Counted from the first letter of the stretch, positions 45,549-56,267 are shown. The stretch is DNA of 64,000 nt from Spiroplasma endosymbiont of Cantharis nigra (GCF_964019925.1 NZ_OZ026470.1:1116001-1180000), one strand, 5' to 3'. The notes: generated from the sequence alone by a model not told the origin. Numbers and translations are program-made.

Positions 45549-46979
45549 GTGGCTGCTAAAGTTAATAAAACTAAAAAGGCTAAAAAAACTAAATATAAAA
45601 ACGAATTCGCTAAAGGTGGCTTCTTTGTTAGAAACAAAGACCTTGTCAAACGAATCGTTTTTACTTTAATAGTATTAATAATAATTAGAATGGGAACTTT
45701 ATTAACAGTTCCTGGAGTTCAAGTTTCAGCAAATTTTAAAGAATCAGTTGGAAATCAAGACTTTTTCCAATTATTATCTACTTTAGGTGGGGGAAGTATT
45801 GGACAATTCTCAATCTTGGCTTTAGGTGTTTCACCTTATATTACTGCCTCAATTATTGTTCAATTACTTTCAACTGATGTTATTCCTGTTTTAACAAGAT
45901 GAAGTAAATCTGGTGAAAGAGGAAGAAGAAAATTAGATAGGTTAACCAAGTTATTAGCAATTCCATTTGCATTAATGCAATCTGTAGCTACAATCTTTAC
46001 ATTAACAAGTCAAGGACTAATTGATGCTAAATGAGGTACAAATGCACAAGGAACTGGACCTGCATGATTTTATTACATATTAGTACCAACAGTAATGCTT
46101 GGTGGAACATTCTTAATGCTATGAATTTCAGATCAAATAACAATTAAAGGTATTGGTAATGGAGTTTCAATTATTATTTTTACAGGTATTGTTTCACAAA
46201 TGCCAAATAACTTTACAAACACATTTAAGTTTTGAGTTGAAATAAAAGGAGAATCAACAATTCTATTTGATGGATTATTGAAATTTCTAATATATATTAT
46301 TTCATTCTTATTAGTTATTTTTGTTGTTGTTTTAATGAATGAAGCTGAAAGAAAAATTCCAATTCAACAAACTGGTGCGGGATTAGTTGATACAAAAGAT
46401 CACACACCATATCTGCCATTGAAATTAAATAATGCAGGGGTTATTCCAGTTATTTTTGCCTCAGCTATAATTTCAACACCAATGACAGTTGCTCAAATTA
46501 TTGCAGCTACAAACCCAAATAATGGTTTTGTGTTGTTTACACAAAATTACTTATCATTTGGTACATGGTGAGGAATTGCAATTTATGGAATACTAACAAT
46601 TCTATTTACTTTCCTTTATGCACAAGTACAAATTAATCCTGAAAAAATTACAGAAAACTTTAAAAAATCTGGGACATTTATTCCAGGAATTAAACCTGGA
46701 AAAGAAACTGAAAAATTCTTATCAGGGGTAATTAATAGATTAAGTATTATTGGAGCATTATTCCTTGCAGGAATTGCCGTTCTTCCTTATGTAATTTCAA
46801 AAATTACAGCTTTACCATCTCACTTAGCAATTGGGGGAACCGGTTTAATAATTGTAATCTCAGTTGCAATTCAAACTGTTCAACAATTAAAAGGTAGATT
46901 GATTCAACAATCATTCTTGGATAAAAAACAAGATAAATTTAGTGAAAATGAAACTGCCTATAATTCACATATTTGATAA
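45549..46979 (+). CDS. secY: Protein translocase subunit SecY
   Basis: 476 residues from a GTG start immediately after the rplO stop, with GAGGTG seven bases upstream inside rplO. There is a Lys-rich N-terminal tail and about ten membrane segments. GGSIGQFSILALGVSPYITASIIVQLL is the conserved TM2 region, and a plug and cytosolic loop segments such as NEAERKIPIQQTG follow. Seven or so TGA Trp codons. SecY is the membrane channel of the Sec translocon. Confidence 0.96.
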
Positions 46980-46997
46980 TAAGGAGAAATAGCAATT

Positions 46998-47633
46998 ATG
47001 AATATAATTTTACTTGGTGCTCCAGGTAGTGGTAAAGGAACTCTTTCAGAGTTTCTTTGTGAGAAAAAGGCTTTTACACAACTTTCAACTGGTGATTTAT
47101 TTAGAGATAATATTTTAAACAAAACTGAATTAGGTTTAAAAGCTCAAGAGTTTATAAATAAGGGAAAGTTAGTTCCAGATTCAATAACAAACTCAATGGT
47201 TGAAAAATACCTTAAAGGTAAAAAAAAGGATTTAATTTTTGATGGTTTTCCAAGAACAGATGATCAAGCTTTAGCTTTGGACAAAATGTTAGAAAAATTA
47301 GATGAAAAAATTGATCAAGTGGTTTACTTGGATATTGATGAAAGCACTTTAATGGATCGTTTAACAGGAAGAATGATTTGTCAAATTTGCAAAAGAAGTT
47401 ATCATAGAATAACTAGAAAACCTTTAAAAGAAGGAATTTGTGATTTTGATAATGGCACTTTAATTGTGCGCCCTGATGATCAAGAAGATAAAATAAAAAT
47501 AAGATTAGAAGCATATCATAATCAAACAGCACCATTAATAAAATTTTATAAAGATAAAATAATAAAAATTGATGCTGACAATTGTTCACCTGAAGAACTT
47601 TATATTAGAGTAGAAAAAGTTTTGGGTTTTTAA
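46998..47633 (+). CDS. adk: Adenylate kinase
   Basis: 211 residues. P-loop GAPGSGKGT, FDGFPRTDDQA, and a zinc-type LID domain with CQICKRSYH and a later ICDFD (C-x2-C ... C-x-D). It interconverts AMP, ADP and ATP. The secY-adk-map-infA order is typical of Gram-positives. Confidence 0.97.
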   Translation: MNIILLGAPGSGKGTLSEFLCEKKAFTQLSTGDLFRDNILNKTELGLKAQEFINKGKLVPDSITNSMVEKYLKGKKKDLIFDGFPRTDDQALALDKMLEKLDEKIDQVVYLDIDESTLMDRLTGRMICQICKRSYHRITRKPLKEGICDFDNGTLIVRPDDQEDKIKIRLEAYHNQTAPLIKFYKDKIIKIDADNCSPEELYIRVEKVLGF

Positions 47634-47636
47634 TAA

Positions 47637-48410
47637 ATGGCTATTACAATTAAAAATGCTGAACAAATTGAAAAAATGAGATATGCGGGAAGAGTTCTTG
47701 GAGAAGCCTTACATGAACTAAAAAAAATGATTAAACCAGGCATTAATTGTTTGGAATTAGATAAATTTTTTATAGATTTTATTACAAAAAAAGGTTGTAC
47801 AAGTAATTTTAAAGGTTATGGTGGATTTCCTGCACATATATGTATATCAATTAATGAACAATTAATTCATGGAATACCTAGAAATAGAATATTAAAAGAT
47901 GGAGATATTGTATCAATTGATGCAGGATGTGTTTTTGAAAAATATCATGCAGATGCAGCAATAACTGCAATTTGTGGTAACTCAAAAGATAAAAAGTATG
48001 ATAAACTAATAGAGTTGACTGAAAAGTCACTATACTTGGCAATTGAGCAGGTAAAAGCTGGTGTACGCATCGGAACTATTTCTTCTACTGTTCAAAAATT
48101 TATTGAAGAAAATGGTTATCATTTGCCAACAGATTATTCAGGACATGGTATTGGATTGGAAATGCATGAAGATCCCTTTGTTCCTAATGTAGGAATAGAA
48201 AATACTGGAATGAGATTAGTTCCAGGAATGGCTATTTGTATTGAACCGATGGTTCAAATAGGAACAAATAAAACTATTGTTGCTGATGATGATTGAACAG
48301 TGTCATCAAAAGATGGTAGCATGACTGCCCACTTTGAACATACTATTTTGATCACTGAAGGAGATCCAGAGGTATTAACTTTATTTAAAACCAAGGAGGA
48401 AACAGAATAA
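47637..48410 (+). CDS. map: Methionine aminopeptidase, type I
   Basis: 257 residues. The metal ligands lie in [20 protein letters not shown] (two Asp), [12 protein letters not shown] (His), an EPMVQIG segment (Glu) and, after TGA (Trp) at 48294-48296, [18 protein letters not shown] with the last Glu. It removes N-terminal Met. It starts 3 bases after adk and its TAA overlaps the infA ATG by one base. Confidence 0.97.
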
Positions 48411-48637
48411 TGGCAAAAGAAGATTATTTAGAAGTGGATGGTACCGTTTTAGAGGTACTACCAAATGCTACTTTTAAGGTGAAATTAGAAAATGAAATAG
48501 TTATAGACGCCCACGTGTCTGGTAAAATCCGAATGAATTACATTCGCATCTTACCAGGAGATAAAGTTACTGTTGCAATTTCACCATATGACCCAACACG
48601 TGGAAGAATTACATATCGTTTTAAAAATGGTAAATAA
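48410..48637 (+). CDS. infA: Translation initiation factor IF-1
   Basis: 75 residues. An S1-like OB fold with the hallmark [20 protein letters not shown] and [18 protein letters not shown]-1 blocks the A site in initiation. AAGGAGG lies inside map. Confidence 0.98.
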   Translation: MAKEDYLEVDGTVLEVLPNATFKVKLENEIVIDAHVSGKIRMNYIRILPGDKVTVAISPYDPTRGRITYRFKNGK

Positions 48638-48697
48638 GTAATTTCAATCAAAAATGTAAATATAAATTAAGTACACAAAATCAGGAGGTTAGAAAAG

Positions 48698-48811
48698 ATG
48701 AAAGTTAGATCATCTGTCAAAAAAATTTGCGACAAGTGTCGTGTAATAAGACGTAAAGGCCGTGTAATGATTATTTGTGAACAACCAAAACATAAACAAC
48801 GACAAGGTTAA
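48698..48811 (+). CDS. rpmJ: 50S ribosomal protein L36
   Basis: 37 residues, below the ORF length usually listed: [20 protein letters not shown] and [11 protein letters not shown]. The zinc pattern C-x2-C ... C-x4-H is intact. CAGGAGG sits seven bases upstream. The usual infA-rpmJ-rpsM position confirms it. Confidence 0.97.
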   Translation: MKVRSSVKKICDKCRVIRRKGRVMIICEQPKHKQRQG

Positions 48812-48874
48812 TTATTTTATTAATATTTATTAATAAAATAAAAAAGGTTAATCTTATTAGAAAGGAAATTAATA

Positions 48875-49240
48875 ATGGCTCGTATAAATGGGGTAGAGAT
48901 ACCTAATGAAAAAAGAGTAGTTATTGCTCTAACTTATATTTATGGTATTGGTTTAACAACTTCACAAAAAATCCTTGAGGCTACAAAAGTAAGCGAAGAT
49001 ACAAGAGTTAAAGACTTATCAGAAGAGAATATTAAATCAATCTCTCAAGAAATTTCTAAAGTAAAAACTGAAGGAGATTTAAGAAGAGAAACAGCATTAA
49101 ACATTAAACGTTTAATGGAAATTGGATGTTACAGAGGAATGAGACACAGAAAAGGACTTACTGTTCGTGGACAGTCAACTAAGACAAATGCACGTACAAG
49201 AAAAGGTCCTCGAAAAACTGTAGCTAATAAGAAAAAATAG
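48875..49240 (+). CDS. rpsM: 30S ribosomal protein S13
   Basis: 121 residues. [20 protein letters not shown] and the C-terminal [20 protein letters not shown] are diagnostic. S13 contacts tRNA and bridges the 50S. AAAGGA precedes the ATG. Confidence 0.98.
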   Translation: MARINGVEIPNEKRVVIALTYIYGIGLTTSQKILEATKVSEDTRVKDLSEENIKSISQEISKVKTEGDLRRETALNIKRLMEIGCYRGMRHRKGLTVRGQSTKTNARTRKGPRKTVANKKK

Positions 49241-49257
49241 TTAGAGAGGTATAAACT

Positions 49258-49647
49258 ATGGCAAATAATAAACAAAACAACAAGAAAAAAGTTAAAAAGA
49301 ATATTGCTAAAGGTATAGCTCACGTTCACTCAACATTCAACAATACAATCGTAACTGTTTCAGATGAAAAAGGTAATGTTATAGCTTGATCAAGTGCTGG
49401 AGTAATGGGATTTAGAGGAAGTAAAAAATCAACACCTTATGCTGCTCAGTTAATTGCTGAAGCTGCTGGTAAAGGGGCTATGGACAATGGAGTTAAATCT
49501 ATTGCTGTTGAAGTAAAAGGTCCAGGTCCAGGAAGAGATGCTGCTGTTAGAAGTTTACAGGGTATCGGATTAGAAATAACTTCAATTAAAGATACAACAC
49601 CAATTCCCCACAATGGAGTGCGTCCACGTAAACGCCCGAGAGGTTAA
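49258..49647 (+). CDS. rpsK: 30S ribosomal protein S11
   Basis: 129 residues from ATG 49258. [19 protein letters not shown] and [18 protein letters not shown] are diagnostic, with TGA Trp at 49387-49389. GAGAGG lies upstream. S11 forms the platform of the 30S. Confidence 0.98.
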
Positions 49648-49656
49648 TAAAAAAAT

Positions 49657-50610
49657 ATGAAACAATTTTCAAGACCAGAATTTAAATTATTAAAAGAAGA
49701 GAAAAACAGAAACTATGGGGAATTTAAAGTTGAACCTCTTGAAAGAGGATTTGGAACAACTCTTGGTAATGCAATTAGAAGAACATTAATTTCTTCAACA
49801 CCAGGAGCTGCTGTTTATGCAATTAAAATTGTAGGTGCAGCCCATGAATTTACATCAATAAATGGAATTGTTGAAAATGTAAGTAGAATTATTTTAAATC
49901 TAAAAAAATTAGCTTTAAAAATTGATTCAAAAATATTTGAAGATGAAGAGTTTGTTGAATTAAAAGTTAGTTCTACAAGAGTTGGAAAAATAACTGCAGG
50001 AGATATTAGCTTACCTACTGGAGTTGAAGTTACAAATCCAGAATTACACATATGTACAATTGCAGACGGTGGAGTTTTAGATTTAACTTTATTTGCAAAA
50101 AACTCAAGAGGTTATAGATCATTTAAAGATAATAAAAAAGAGAAATTAGTTGCAGATGCAATTACAATCGATTCAAATTATTCTCCAATTGTTAAAGTTG
50201 CATATCATGTAGATGCAACAAAAATTGGAAAATCAGTAGATTTAGAAAAACTTGTTTTAGAAGTTGAAACTGATGGAACTGTTACTGCAAGTGATGCAGT
50301 TGCAACAGCTGCAAAAATATTAGTTGAACACTTACAATTCTTTGTAAATCTAAATGATGAAATTAATGAATTAAATGTAATTGGGGCAACAAATGAAGAA
50401 GATGAAAAAGAATTAGATCGTTTAATTGAAGATTTAGACTTTACACAAAGAAGTTTAAATTGTTTAAAAAGAGCAAGCATCAATTCATTGCGTGACTTAG
50501 TCTCTCGTACTGAAGATGATATTCAAGAAATAAGAAACTTGGGTAGAAAATCATTAAAAGAAATTAAAGATAAAGTTGTTCAATTAGGATTAACTTTTAA
50601 ACAAGACTAG
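49657..50610 (+). CDS. rpoA: RNA polymerase alpha subunit
   Basis: 317 residues, normal length. The N-terminal assembly domain has the loop FGTTLGNAIRRTLISSTPG. The C-terminal domain (about 240-315) has RSLNCLKRASINSLRDLVSR and RNLGRKSLKEI, so the UP-element binding domain is kept. The start lacks a strong Shine-Dalgarno; it may be translated by coupling to rpsK nine bases upstream. Confidence 0.98.
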   Translation: MKQFSRPEFKLLKEEKNRNYGEFKVEPLERGFGTTLGNAIRRTLISSTPGAAVYAIKIVGAAHEFTSINGIVENVSRIILNLKKLALKIDSKIFEDEEFVELKVSSTRVGKITAGDISLPTGVEVTNPELHICTIADGGVLDLTLFAKNSRGYRSFKDNKKEKLVADAITIDSNYSPIVKVAYHVDATKIGKSVDLEKLVLEVETDGTVTASDAVATAAKILVEHLQFFVNLNDEINELNVIGATNEEDEKELDRLIEDLDFTQRSLNCLKRASINSLRDLVSRTEDDIQEIRNLGRKSLKEIKDKVVQLGLTFKQD

Positions 50611-50627
50611 AAGGAAGGTGTAGTTAT

Positions 50628-50987
50628 ATGTCATATATTCAAAAAAGAGGTAAAAACACTGCTTGAAGAGTTGCTTTAATGAGAAACTTAACTACAGAGC
50701 TAATAATTTCAGAAAGATTAGAAATTACTGAAACTAGAGCTAAAGAATTAAGACAACACTTTGACAAAATGGTTACACTTGGTAAAAGGGGTGACTTACA
50801 TGCTCGTAGACAAGCTGCTGCTTGATTAAGACATGTTGATGCTTCTGAGAAGGAAACTGCATTACAAAAATTGTTTTCAACAATTGCAAAAAGGTTTAAA
50901 ACAAGAGAAGGTGGTTATACAAGAATTCTTAAATTGGATAACCGTCGTGGTGATAATGCACCAATGTGTATCATAGAGTTAGTTTAA
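50628..50987 (+). CDS. rplQ: 50S ribosomal protein L17
   Basis: 119 residues from ATG 50628. [20 protein letters not shown] and the C-terminal [19 protein letters not shown] identify it. Two TGA Trp codons. AAGGAAGGTG lies upstream. It is the last ribosomal gene; a terminator follows. Confidence 0.98.
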
Positions 50988-50998
50988 TTATTTATAAT

Positions 50999-51027
50999 AA
51001 AAAAAGTTCCCAAAAGGAGCTTTTTTT
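50999..51027 (+). terminator. S10-spc-alpha cluster terminator
   Basis: AAAAAAGTTCC pairs with GGAGCTTTTTTT (one G-U) around CAAAA, followed by a T-run. It separates rplQ from proC. Confidence 0.8.
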
Positions 51028-51043
51028 ATTAATTTATTTTTCT

Positions 51044-51073
51044 TTGAATACACTATTATAAAAGATTTATAAT
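51044..51073 (+). promoter_or_regulatory. proC promoter
   Basis: TTGAAT (51044-51049) and TATAAT (51068-51073) are separated by 18 bases. AAGGAGG follows at about 51079-51085. Confidence 0.65.
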
Positions 51074-51092
51074 ATATTAAGGAGGCATGCTT

Positions 51093-51899
51093 ATGAACAA
51101 TATTTTATTTATTGGTTTAGGTCATATGGGATCATCTTTGTTTAAAGGAATGCTTAAAAATAAGCAAATTAAGGCAAAATTTTATGGTTATGATACACTT
51201 AAAGAATTAGAAGACAAAGTAATAAAATCTGTAAAAGGTGCTAATTCCTTAAATAATTTAGAAGAAATAGTATCCAAAAATATAAACTATATTATTTTTG
51301 CTGTTAGGCCAATTGATTTTGATAAATTATGTCAAAATTTAAATAGGTTAGACTTAACAAATAAAACCATTATTTCAATGGTTAATGCCATAGAAATAGA
51401 AGAAATTAAGTTAAAATTTAAAAAGCAGAAAAATTTAAAAATTATAAGAATAATGCCAAATATGAATGCTTCAATACAAAAATCAGTGACAGCTATTGCA
51501 TATAATAATGCTGCAAAAGAAGAATTAGACTTTGTTATAAAAATGTTTGAAAGTTGTGGTATTGTAGAGTTAATTGAAGAAAAAAACTTTGCTACTTTCA
51601 CAGCAATTTCTGGTTGTCTGCCAGCTTATGTATTTACTTTTTTTAAGGCAATTACAGATTATGGCATTGAAAATGGCATTGAAAAAGAAAAAGTTTTTAG
51701 AATTGTTGAACAGTCAATAATTGGAAGTATTAGAAATGCTGCCAATTCACAGATGGAATTGAAGGAAATGATTGATAGTATTTGTGTTCCTAATGGTTCA
51801 ACAATTGAAGGTCAAAAAGTTTTACAAGATTATAAGTTTGAAGAAATTATAAAACAATGTCTTCAACAAGCAGATAAATATTCTAAACCAATTAAGTAA
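51093..51899 (+). CDS. proC: Pyrroline-5-carboxylate reductase-like protein
   Basis: 268 residues. The ATG at 51093 is seven bases after GGAGG; the ATG at 51087 is too close to it. NAD(P) site FIGLGHMGSSLFKGML, mid-protein IIRIMPNMNASIQKSVTAIA and C-terminal SGCLPAYVFTFFKAITDYGI and VPNGSTIEGQKVLQD are ProC features. It would make proline from P5C. proA and proB are not in the window, so the substrate source is unclear. It has its own promoter and lies between the ribosomal cluster and the ECF genes. Confidence 0.88.
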   Translation: MNNILFIGLGHMGSSLFKGMLKNKQIKAKFYGYDTLKELEDKVIKSVKGANSLNNLEEIVSKNINYIIFAVRPIDFDKLCQNLNRLDLTNKTIISMVNAIEIEEIKLKFKKQKNLKIIRIMPNMNASIQKSVTAIAYNNAAKEELDFVIKMFESCGIVELIEEKNFATFTAISGCLPAYVFTFFKAITDYGIENGIEKEKVFRIVEQSIIGSIRNAANSQMELKEMIDSICVPNGSTIEGQKVLQDYKFEEIIKQCLQQADKYSKPIK

Positions 51900-51967
51900 A
51901 AATATGTCTGCTTAAATATTACTAAATTATATTTTTTATAATCTAATAATGTTTAAATATTTATATT

Positions 51968-51976
51968 TGATATAAT
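51968..51976 (+). promoter_or_regulatory. Extended -10 promoter of the ecf operon
   Basis: TGATATAAT is a TG-n-TATAAT extended -10 box. I see no good -35, which extended -10 promoters can lack. The leader to the ATG at 52001 is short, with GAGAGG. Confidence 0.55.
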
Positions 51977-52000
51977 AATAAATGTATGAGAGGTAATACT

Positions 52001-53203
52001 ATGTCAAGCAACAATTTAAATGCAACTGAAAAATTAAATGAATTCAGGCTTAAACTAAATGAACATAATGATAAGTTAATTCGAGCAAGTCAAAAAATGA
52101 TTATTGCAAGAAGTAAGTTTTCTAGACGTGAAGTTGATATGGATTTTGTTAAGGCAACTGAAAATGAGTACAAATTAATAAAAAAAGAATTTAAGGAAGT
52201 TTCTAATAATAGCTTCTTTTTTGACAATGTAATAAAAGCAAAACAAGAATTAAAAAAAGCCTCTAAAAACTCAAAAGAATATTGAAAATTATTTGAAGAG
52301 TATAAGTTAGCAGTCTTTTTATATAAAGAATCAAAAATAGCTATTAAAGACAGAGGTCATGGTGGATTACTATCAAAGCTATCTGATACAGCTTTAAAAC
52401 TTGAAAAAATTAAGTTTAGATATAGAGAAGGACATCCTTTTGCAGTTAATGGAGTTAGTGTTGAAATTAAGCATGGAGATTATGTAGCTATTATTGGACA
52501 TAACGGTAGTGGTAAGTCTACACTTTCAAAAATTATTATTGGGGTTTTACAACCAACAGTAGGTTCTATTGAAGTATATGGAAATAAAGTTACAAGAAAT
52601 AATATAAATATGATTCGTAAATTTTTAGGCATTGTCTTTCAAAATCCAGACAATCAATTTATTGGTTCTACTGTAAGAGATGATATTGCATTTGGATTAG
52701 AAAATAGAAGAATTGCTCCGTCTAAAATGGCAGATATTATTATGAAATCTGCTAAAAAAGTAAGAATGGAAGAATTCTTAGATCACGAACCTTTAATGCT
52801 AAGTGGTGGTCAAAAACAAAGAGTTGCAATCGCTTCTGCTTTAGCTTTATCTCCAGATATATTAATTTTTGATGAAGCAACAAGTATGTTGGATCCAAAA
52901 GGAAAAAATGAAGTAAAAGAAATTATGGTAGAATTAAAAAACACAAGAGAAAAAACAATTTTTTCTATTACTCATGATATGGATGAAATTTTAAATGCTG
53001 ATAAAGTTATGGTTATGAATAAAGGCGAATTAGTTAAATTTGGTTCACCAAAGGAAATACTATCTGAAAAAGAATTCTTGAGATCTATTCATTTAGATAT
53101 TCCTTTTGTAGCACAAATTGAAGAGGCTTTGCAAAACGAGGGGCTTAAAATCTCTGGAAGTGCAAATTTGGAAGAGTTGGTGAAAAATATATGTCTCAAA
53201 TAA
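52001..53203 (+). CDS. ecfA1: ECF transporter ATPase EcfA1 with N-terminal extension
   Basis: 400 residues from ATG 52001; standard EcfA is about 280. The first 130 residues are charged and helical, not an ABC domain. The ABC domain then begins [20 protein letters not shown], with Walker [10 protein letters not shown], signature LSGGQKQR and Walker [13 protein letters not shown]. EcfA1/A2 power uptake of vitamins or metals through EcfT and separate S components. It overlaps ecfA2 by 13 bases, so the pair is co-translated. Confidence 0.94.
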
Positions 53204-54420
53204 AAAGAATGTCACCAGAACAAAAAGCAAAAGCTTTAGCAGAGAAAAAAGAACATAAAGTTGAATATAAAATTCATTTAAAAGAATTAAATGAAAAGCA
53301 AAAGCATGATAATAAAAGCAGAAAAAAAAGACACAAAGAAGTAAAAAAATTAATTAAAGAAGATAAAAAAAATCAAAGCCAATATCAAAAAGAAATTAAA
53401 GCAGATATAAAAAAAGATAAAGAATTAATGCCTCAAAGAATTAAAGAAGTTAAGGAATGATATATAAGTCAACCAAAAAAAGACTCTTTAGTTAAAAAGG
53501 AATTTAAAAGAAAACTTAAAATGGTAAGTCAGCCAAAATGAGATTTTAATGGAGAAATTAAATTTGAGTCAGTTGCTTATACATATAGCAAAAACTCTCC
53601 GTTCGAATTCAGAGCTTTAAATGGAACTGATTTAATTATTGAAGAGAAAAAAATTACAGCAGTAATTGGTATGACAGGTAGTGGTAAATCTACTTTAATA
53701 CAATTAACTAATGGATTATTAGTAACTGAAACTGGACGAACAAAAATTGGGGACTTTCAAATTCCTGCATCTACTAAAAAAATTAAACAGGTTAAAGAAT
53801 TAAGAAGGGAAGTTGGGTTAGTATTCCAATTCCCAGAGTATCAATTATTTCAAGATACAATAGAAAAAGATATTTCCTTTGGACCAATTAATCTAGGAGC
53901 AAATAAAAAAGAAAGTTTTGAAAAGGTTCCTGGATTATTAAAGATGGTAGATTTACCAGTAGATTATGCTAAAAGAAGTCCATTTGATTTAAGTGGTGGT
54001 CAAAAACGTAGGGTTGCTATTGCAGGAATTATTGCAATGGATGGAAATACACTTGTTCTTGATGAACCAACAGGTGGTTTAGATCCTCAAGGTGAAGAAG
54101 ACTTTATGAATTTATTTAATAAATTAAATAAAGAAAAAAATAAGAGAATTATTATTGTAACTCATAATATGGATCATGTTTTACAGATTGCAGATCAAGT
54201 AATTGTTATGCATAAAGGTAAAGTTATTTCAAAAGGAACCCCATTTGAAATTTTCTCTAATAATAAATTATTAGAAGAAATTGAAATAGAACCACCAAAA
54301 TTATATAAACTTGCTCATAAATTAAAAAAAGCAGGTCTTGATGTTACAAAAACTGAGTTTAGATCAGTTGAAGAACTTGCAAAAGCAATAAAATTAGCTG
54401 TTAAAGCTAAAAGAAAATAG
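53191..54420 (+). CDS. ecfA2: ECF transporter ATPase EcfA2 with coiled-coil N-terminus
   Basis: 409 residues. About 125 highly charged N-terminal residues (Lys/Glu, helical) precede the ABC domain, which starts [20 protein letters not shown]. Walker [11 protein letters not shown]-loop FQFPEYQLF, signature LSGGQKRR and Walker [11 protein letters not shown] are intact. It pairs with EcfA1. The extension is a different sequence from that of EcfA1, which suggests separate or fast-evolving interaction tails. Confidence 0.94.
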
Positions 54421-54438
54421 GTAAGGAGAAATTCAATA

Positions 54439-55338
54439 ATGAGAATGGTATTTGGTAGATATATGCCCTATAATTCAATAATTCATAAAATGGATCCAAG
54501 ATTGAAACTATTTATGATTATTTCATTAATTGTTGTTGTATTTTTGCCTATTGGCTATACAGGTTTTGTATTTACAGCAGCTTTTATTTTTATGATGTAT
54601 ATTATAAGTAAATTAAGCTTTAAAATGTTAATTAAGTTATTTTTTCCAATAATATTTATATTTTTGGTCTTAATTTTAATTAATATATTTATGCTAAAGC
54701 CGAAAGGTTTTGAAGATCTAGCAAATGGAGTACATGATACGGGTGCTTATGCTTATGGTTATATTTACAAATGAAAAGCAATTTGTTTTTCAGAAAAAGC
54801 TTTATATTCAGCTTTATATATGACAATTCGAATATTTTTAATGATTACTTTAACTACAATTTTAACAGGTACAACACAACCTTTAGAATTAACATTAGCA
54901 ATTGAAGATTTATTATGACCTTTAAAATTAATTGGGATACCTGTATATATTTTCTCAACAATTATTTCAATTGCTTTAAGAATGATTCCAACTTTAATTG
55001 ATGAAGCAGGGAGAATTATGAAAGCCCAATCTTCAAGGGGAATTGACTTTAAAAATGGAAAATTAATTGATAAGGCTAAATCAATGACTTCTTTAATTAT
55101 TCCTTTATTGGTATCAGCTTTTCAAAAAGCTGAGGATTTAGCTTATGCAATGGATTCGAGAGGATATGATCCTCATGCCAAAAGAACGAGATATAGACAA
55201 GTAAAATTTAGATTTTTAGATGTTATTATTTTTACTCTTGGAATGGGTTTATTTGCAACTCTTATTTGTTATATAAATATCAGTTCATTTCAAAATATGG
55301 TACAAATTCCTAGAATTGATACAATTCTATTTTCTTAA
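54439..55338 (+). CDS. ecfT: ECF transporter transmembrane subunit EcfT
   Basis: 299 residues, TGA Trp codons at 54772-54774 and 54916-54918. Several membrane helices follow an MDPRLKLFMIISLIVV start. The two coupling Ala-Arg-Gly type motifs that contact the ATPases are present as SSRGIDF and DSRGYDP. AAGGAG precedes the ATG. S components are not in the window; they would be scattered. Confidence 0.95.
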
Positions 55339-55347
55339 TAAGTAACA

Positions 55348-56085
55348 ATGTATTATTATTTATTAACTATTGAGTACGATGGAACTGATTTTTGTGGTTG
55401 AGCTAAACAAAATAGACAATTAACTATTCAAGGCGAAATTGAAAAGTCTATAGCAAAAGTAGCTAAAAACTCTATATTTAGAATAGTTGGAGCTTCAAAG
55501 ACTGATTCAGGAGTTCATGCAAATGATCAAAAGGCATGAGTAGAATTAAACTTTAAACCAAATATTGATGGTTTTTTAAAGGCATTAAATAGAAGTTTAA
55601 CTTTGGGTATTCAAGTAAAAGATATGATGCCTATAAGTAAGGAATTTAGAGTTAGAAATTGCAAAGAAAAAATTTATGAATATAAAATAAACTTAGGAAA
55701 AAATAATGTCTTTGAAAATAGATATTATTTTTTGCCGAAGAATTCATTAAATATTTTAAAATTAAAAGAAGCCTTGAATATCTTTGTAGGTAATCATGAT
55801 TTTTTAAATTTCTCAGGTTTAAAGACTGAGGAAGTAGATTTAATTAAAACAAAAAGAAAAATTAATTCAATTGAATGCGATTTAAAAAATGATTTATTTT
55901 TAATTACTTTTAAAGCAAAAGGTTTTATTAGATATCAAATTCGAATGATTATAGGGGCTTGTATAGCTTACAGTTTAAACAAAATTAGTTTAGAAAAAAT
56001 TATAAATGTTTTAGAACTAAAAGAAGAAAAAATGCCATATATTGCAAATCCTGAGGGACTTATTTTAAAAAAGATTATTTATTAA
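55348..56085 (+). CDS. truA: tRNA pseudouridine synthase A
   Basis: 245 residues from ATG 55348, nine bases after ecfT. The catalytic motif is GASKTDSGVHA (Asp), and LLTIEYDGTDFCGWAKQ and GFIRYQIRMIIG are standard. It modifies U38-40 in the anticodon stem-loop. The ecfT-truA pairing is common in Firmicutes and mollicutes. The ribosome site is weak. Two TGA Trp codons. Confidence 0.95.
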
Positions 56086-56112
56086 CTACTTTTTAAGGTA
56101 TTATTTATTTAG

Positions 56113-56240
56113 GTCGGTTATTGTGAACTTAAATACACCAAAAAATGAGTAATAGATATTTATTAGTTTATCTTTTTTGAATAAGTTTTCTTAACAAGAA
56201 GGAAAAGGTATGTAATAAATTTCTTTTACAGTAAGCCGAC
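56113..56240 (+). ncRNA. Candidate small structured RNA, about 128 nt
   Basis: The two ends form a 15-bp stem: 56113-56127 (GTCGGTTATTGTGAA) pairs with 56225-56240, with only one bulged G at 56235 and a few G-U pairs. Inside, AAAAAATGA (from about 56139) can pair with TCTTTTTT to enclose TAATA/TATTA, and TTCTT-AAC-AAGAA forms a second hairpin (about 56188-56200). A TATTAT box at 56099-56104 would start transcription at about 56111, exactly at the stem, and a strong terminator follows at 56242. No open frame covers it. It lies in the 331-base gap between truA and the next gene. It matches no tRNA, 4.5S or tmRNA core that I recognise. Confidence 0.65.
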
Positions 56241-56241
56241 T

Positions 56242-56267
56242 AAAATACGTTTTAAACGTATTTTTTA
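56242..56267 (+). terminator. Terminator after candidate RNA
   Basis: AAAATACG (56242-56249) pairs with CGTATTTT (56257-56264) around TTTTAAA, followed by TTATTTTTT. Two bases follow the end of the candidate RNA stem. Confidence 0.85.

Noticed and set aside
56113..56240. 4.5S (SRP) RNA or tmRNA for the structured segment after truA
   Set aside because: The conserved SRP helix 8 sequence (GGAAGCAGCC-type) and any tmRNA tRNA-like ends are absent, and the length is wrong for tmRNA.
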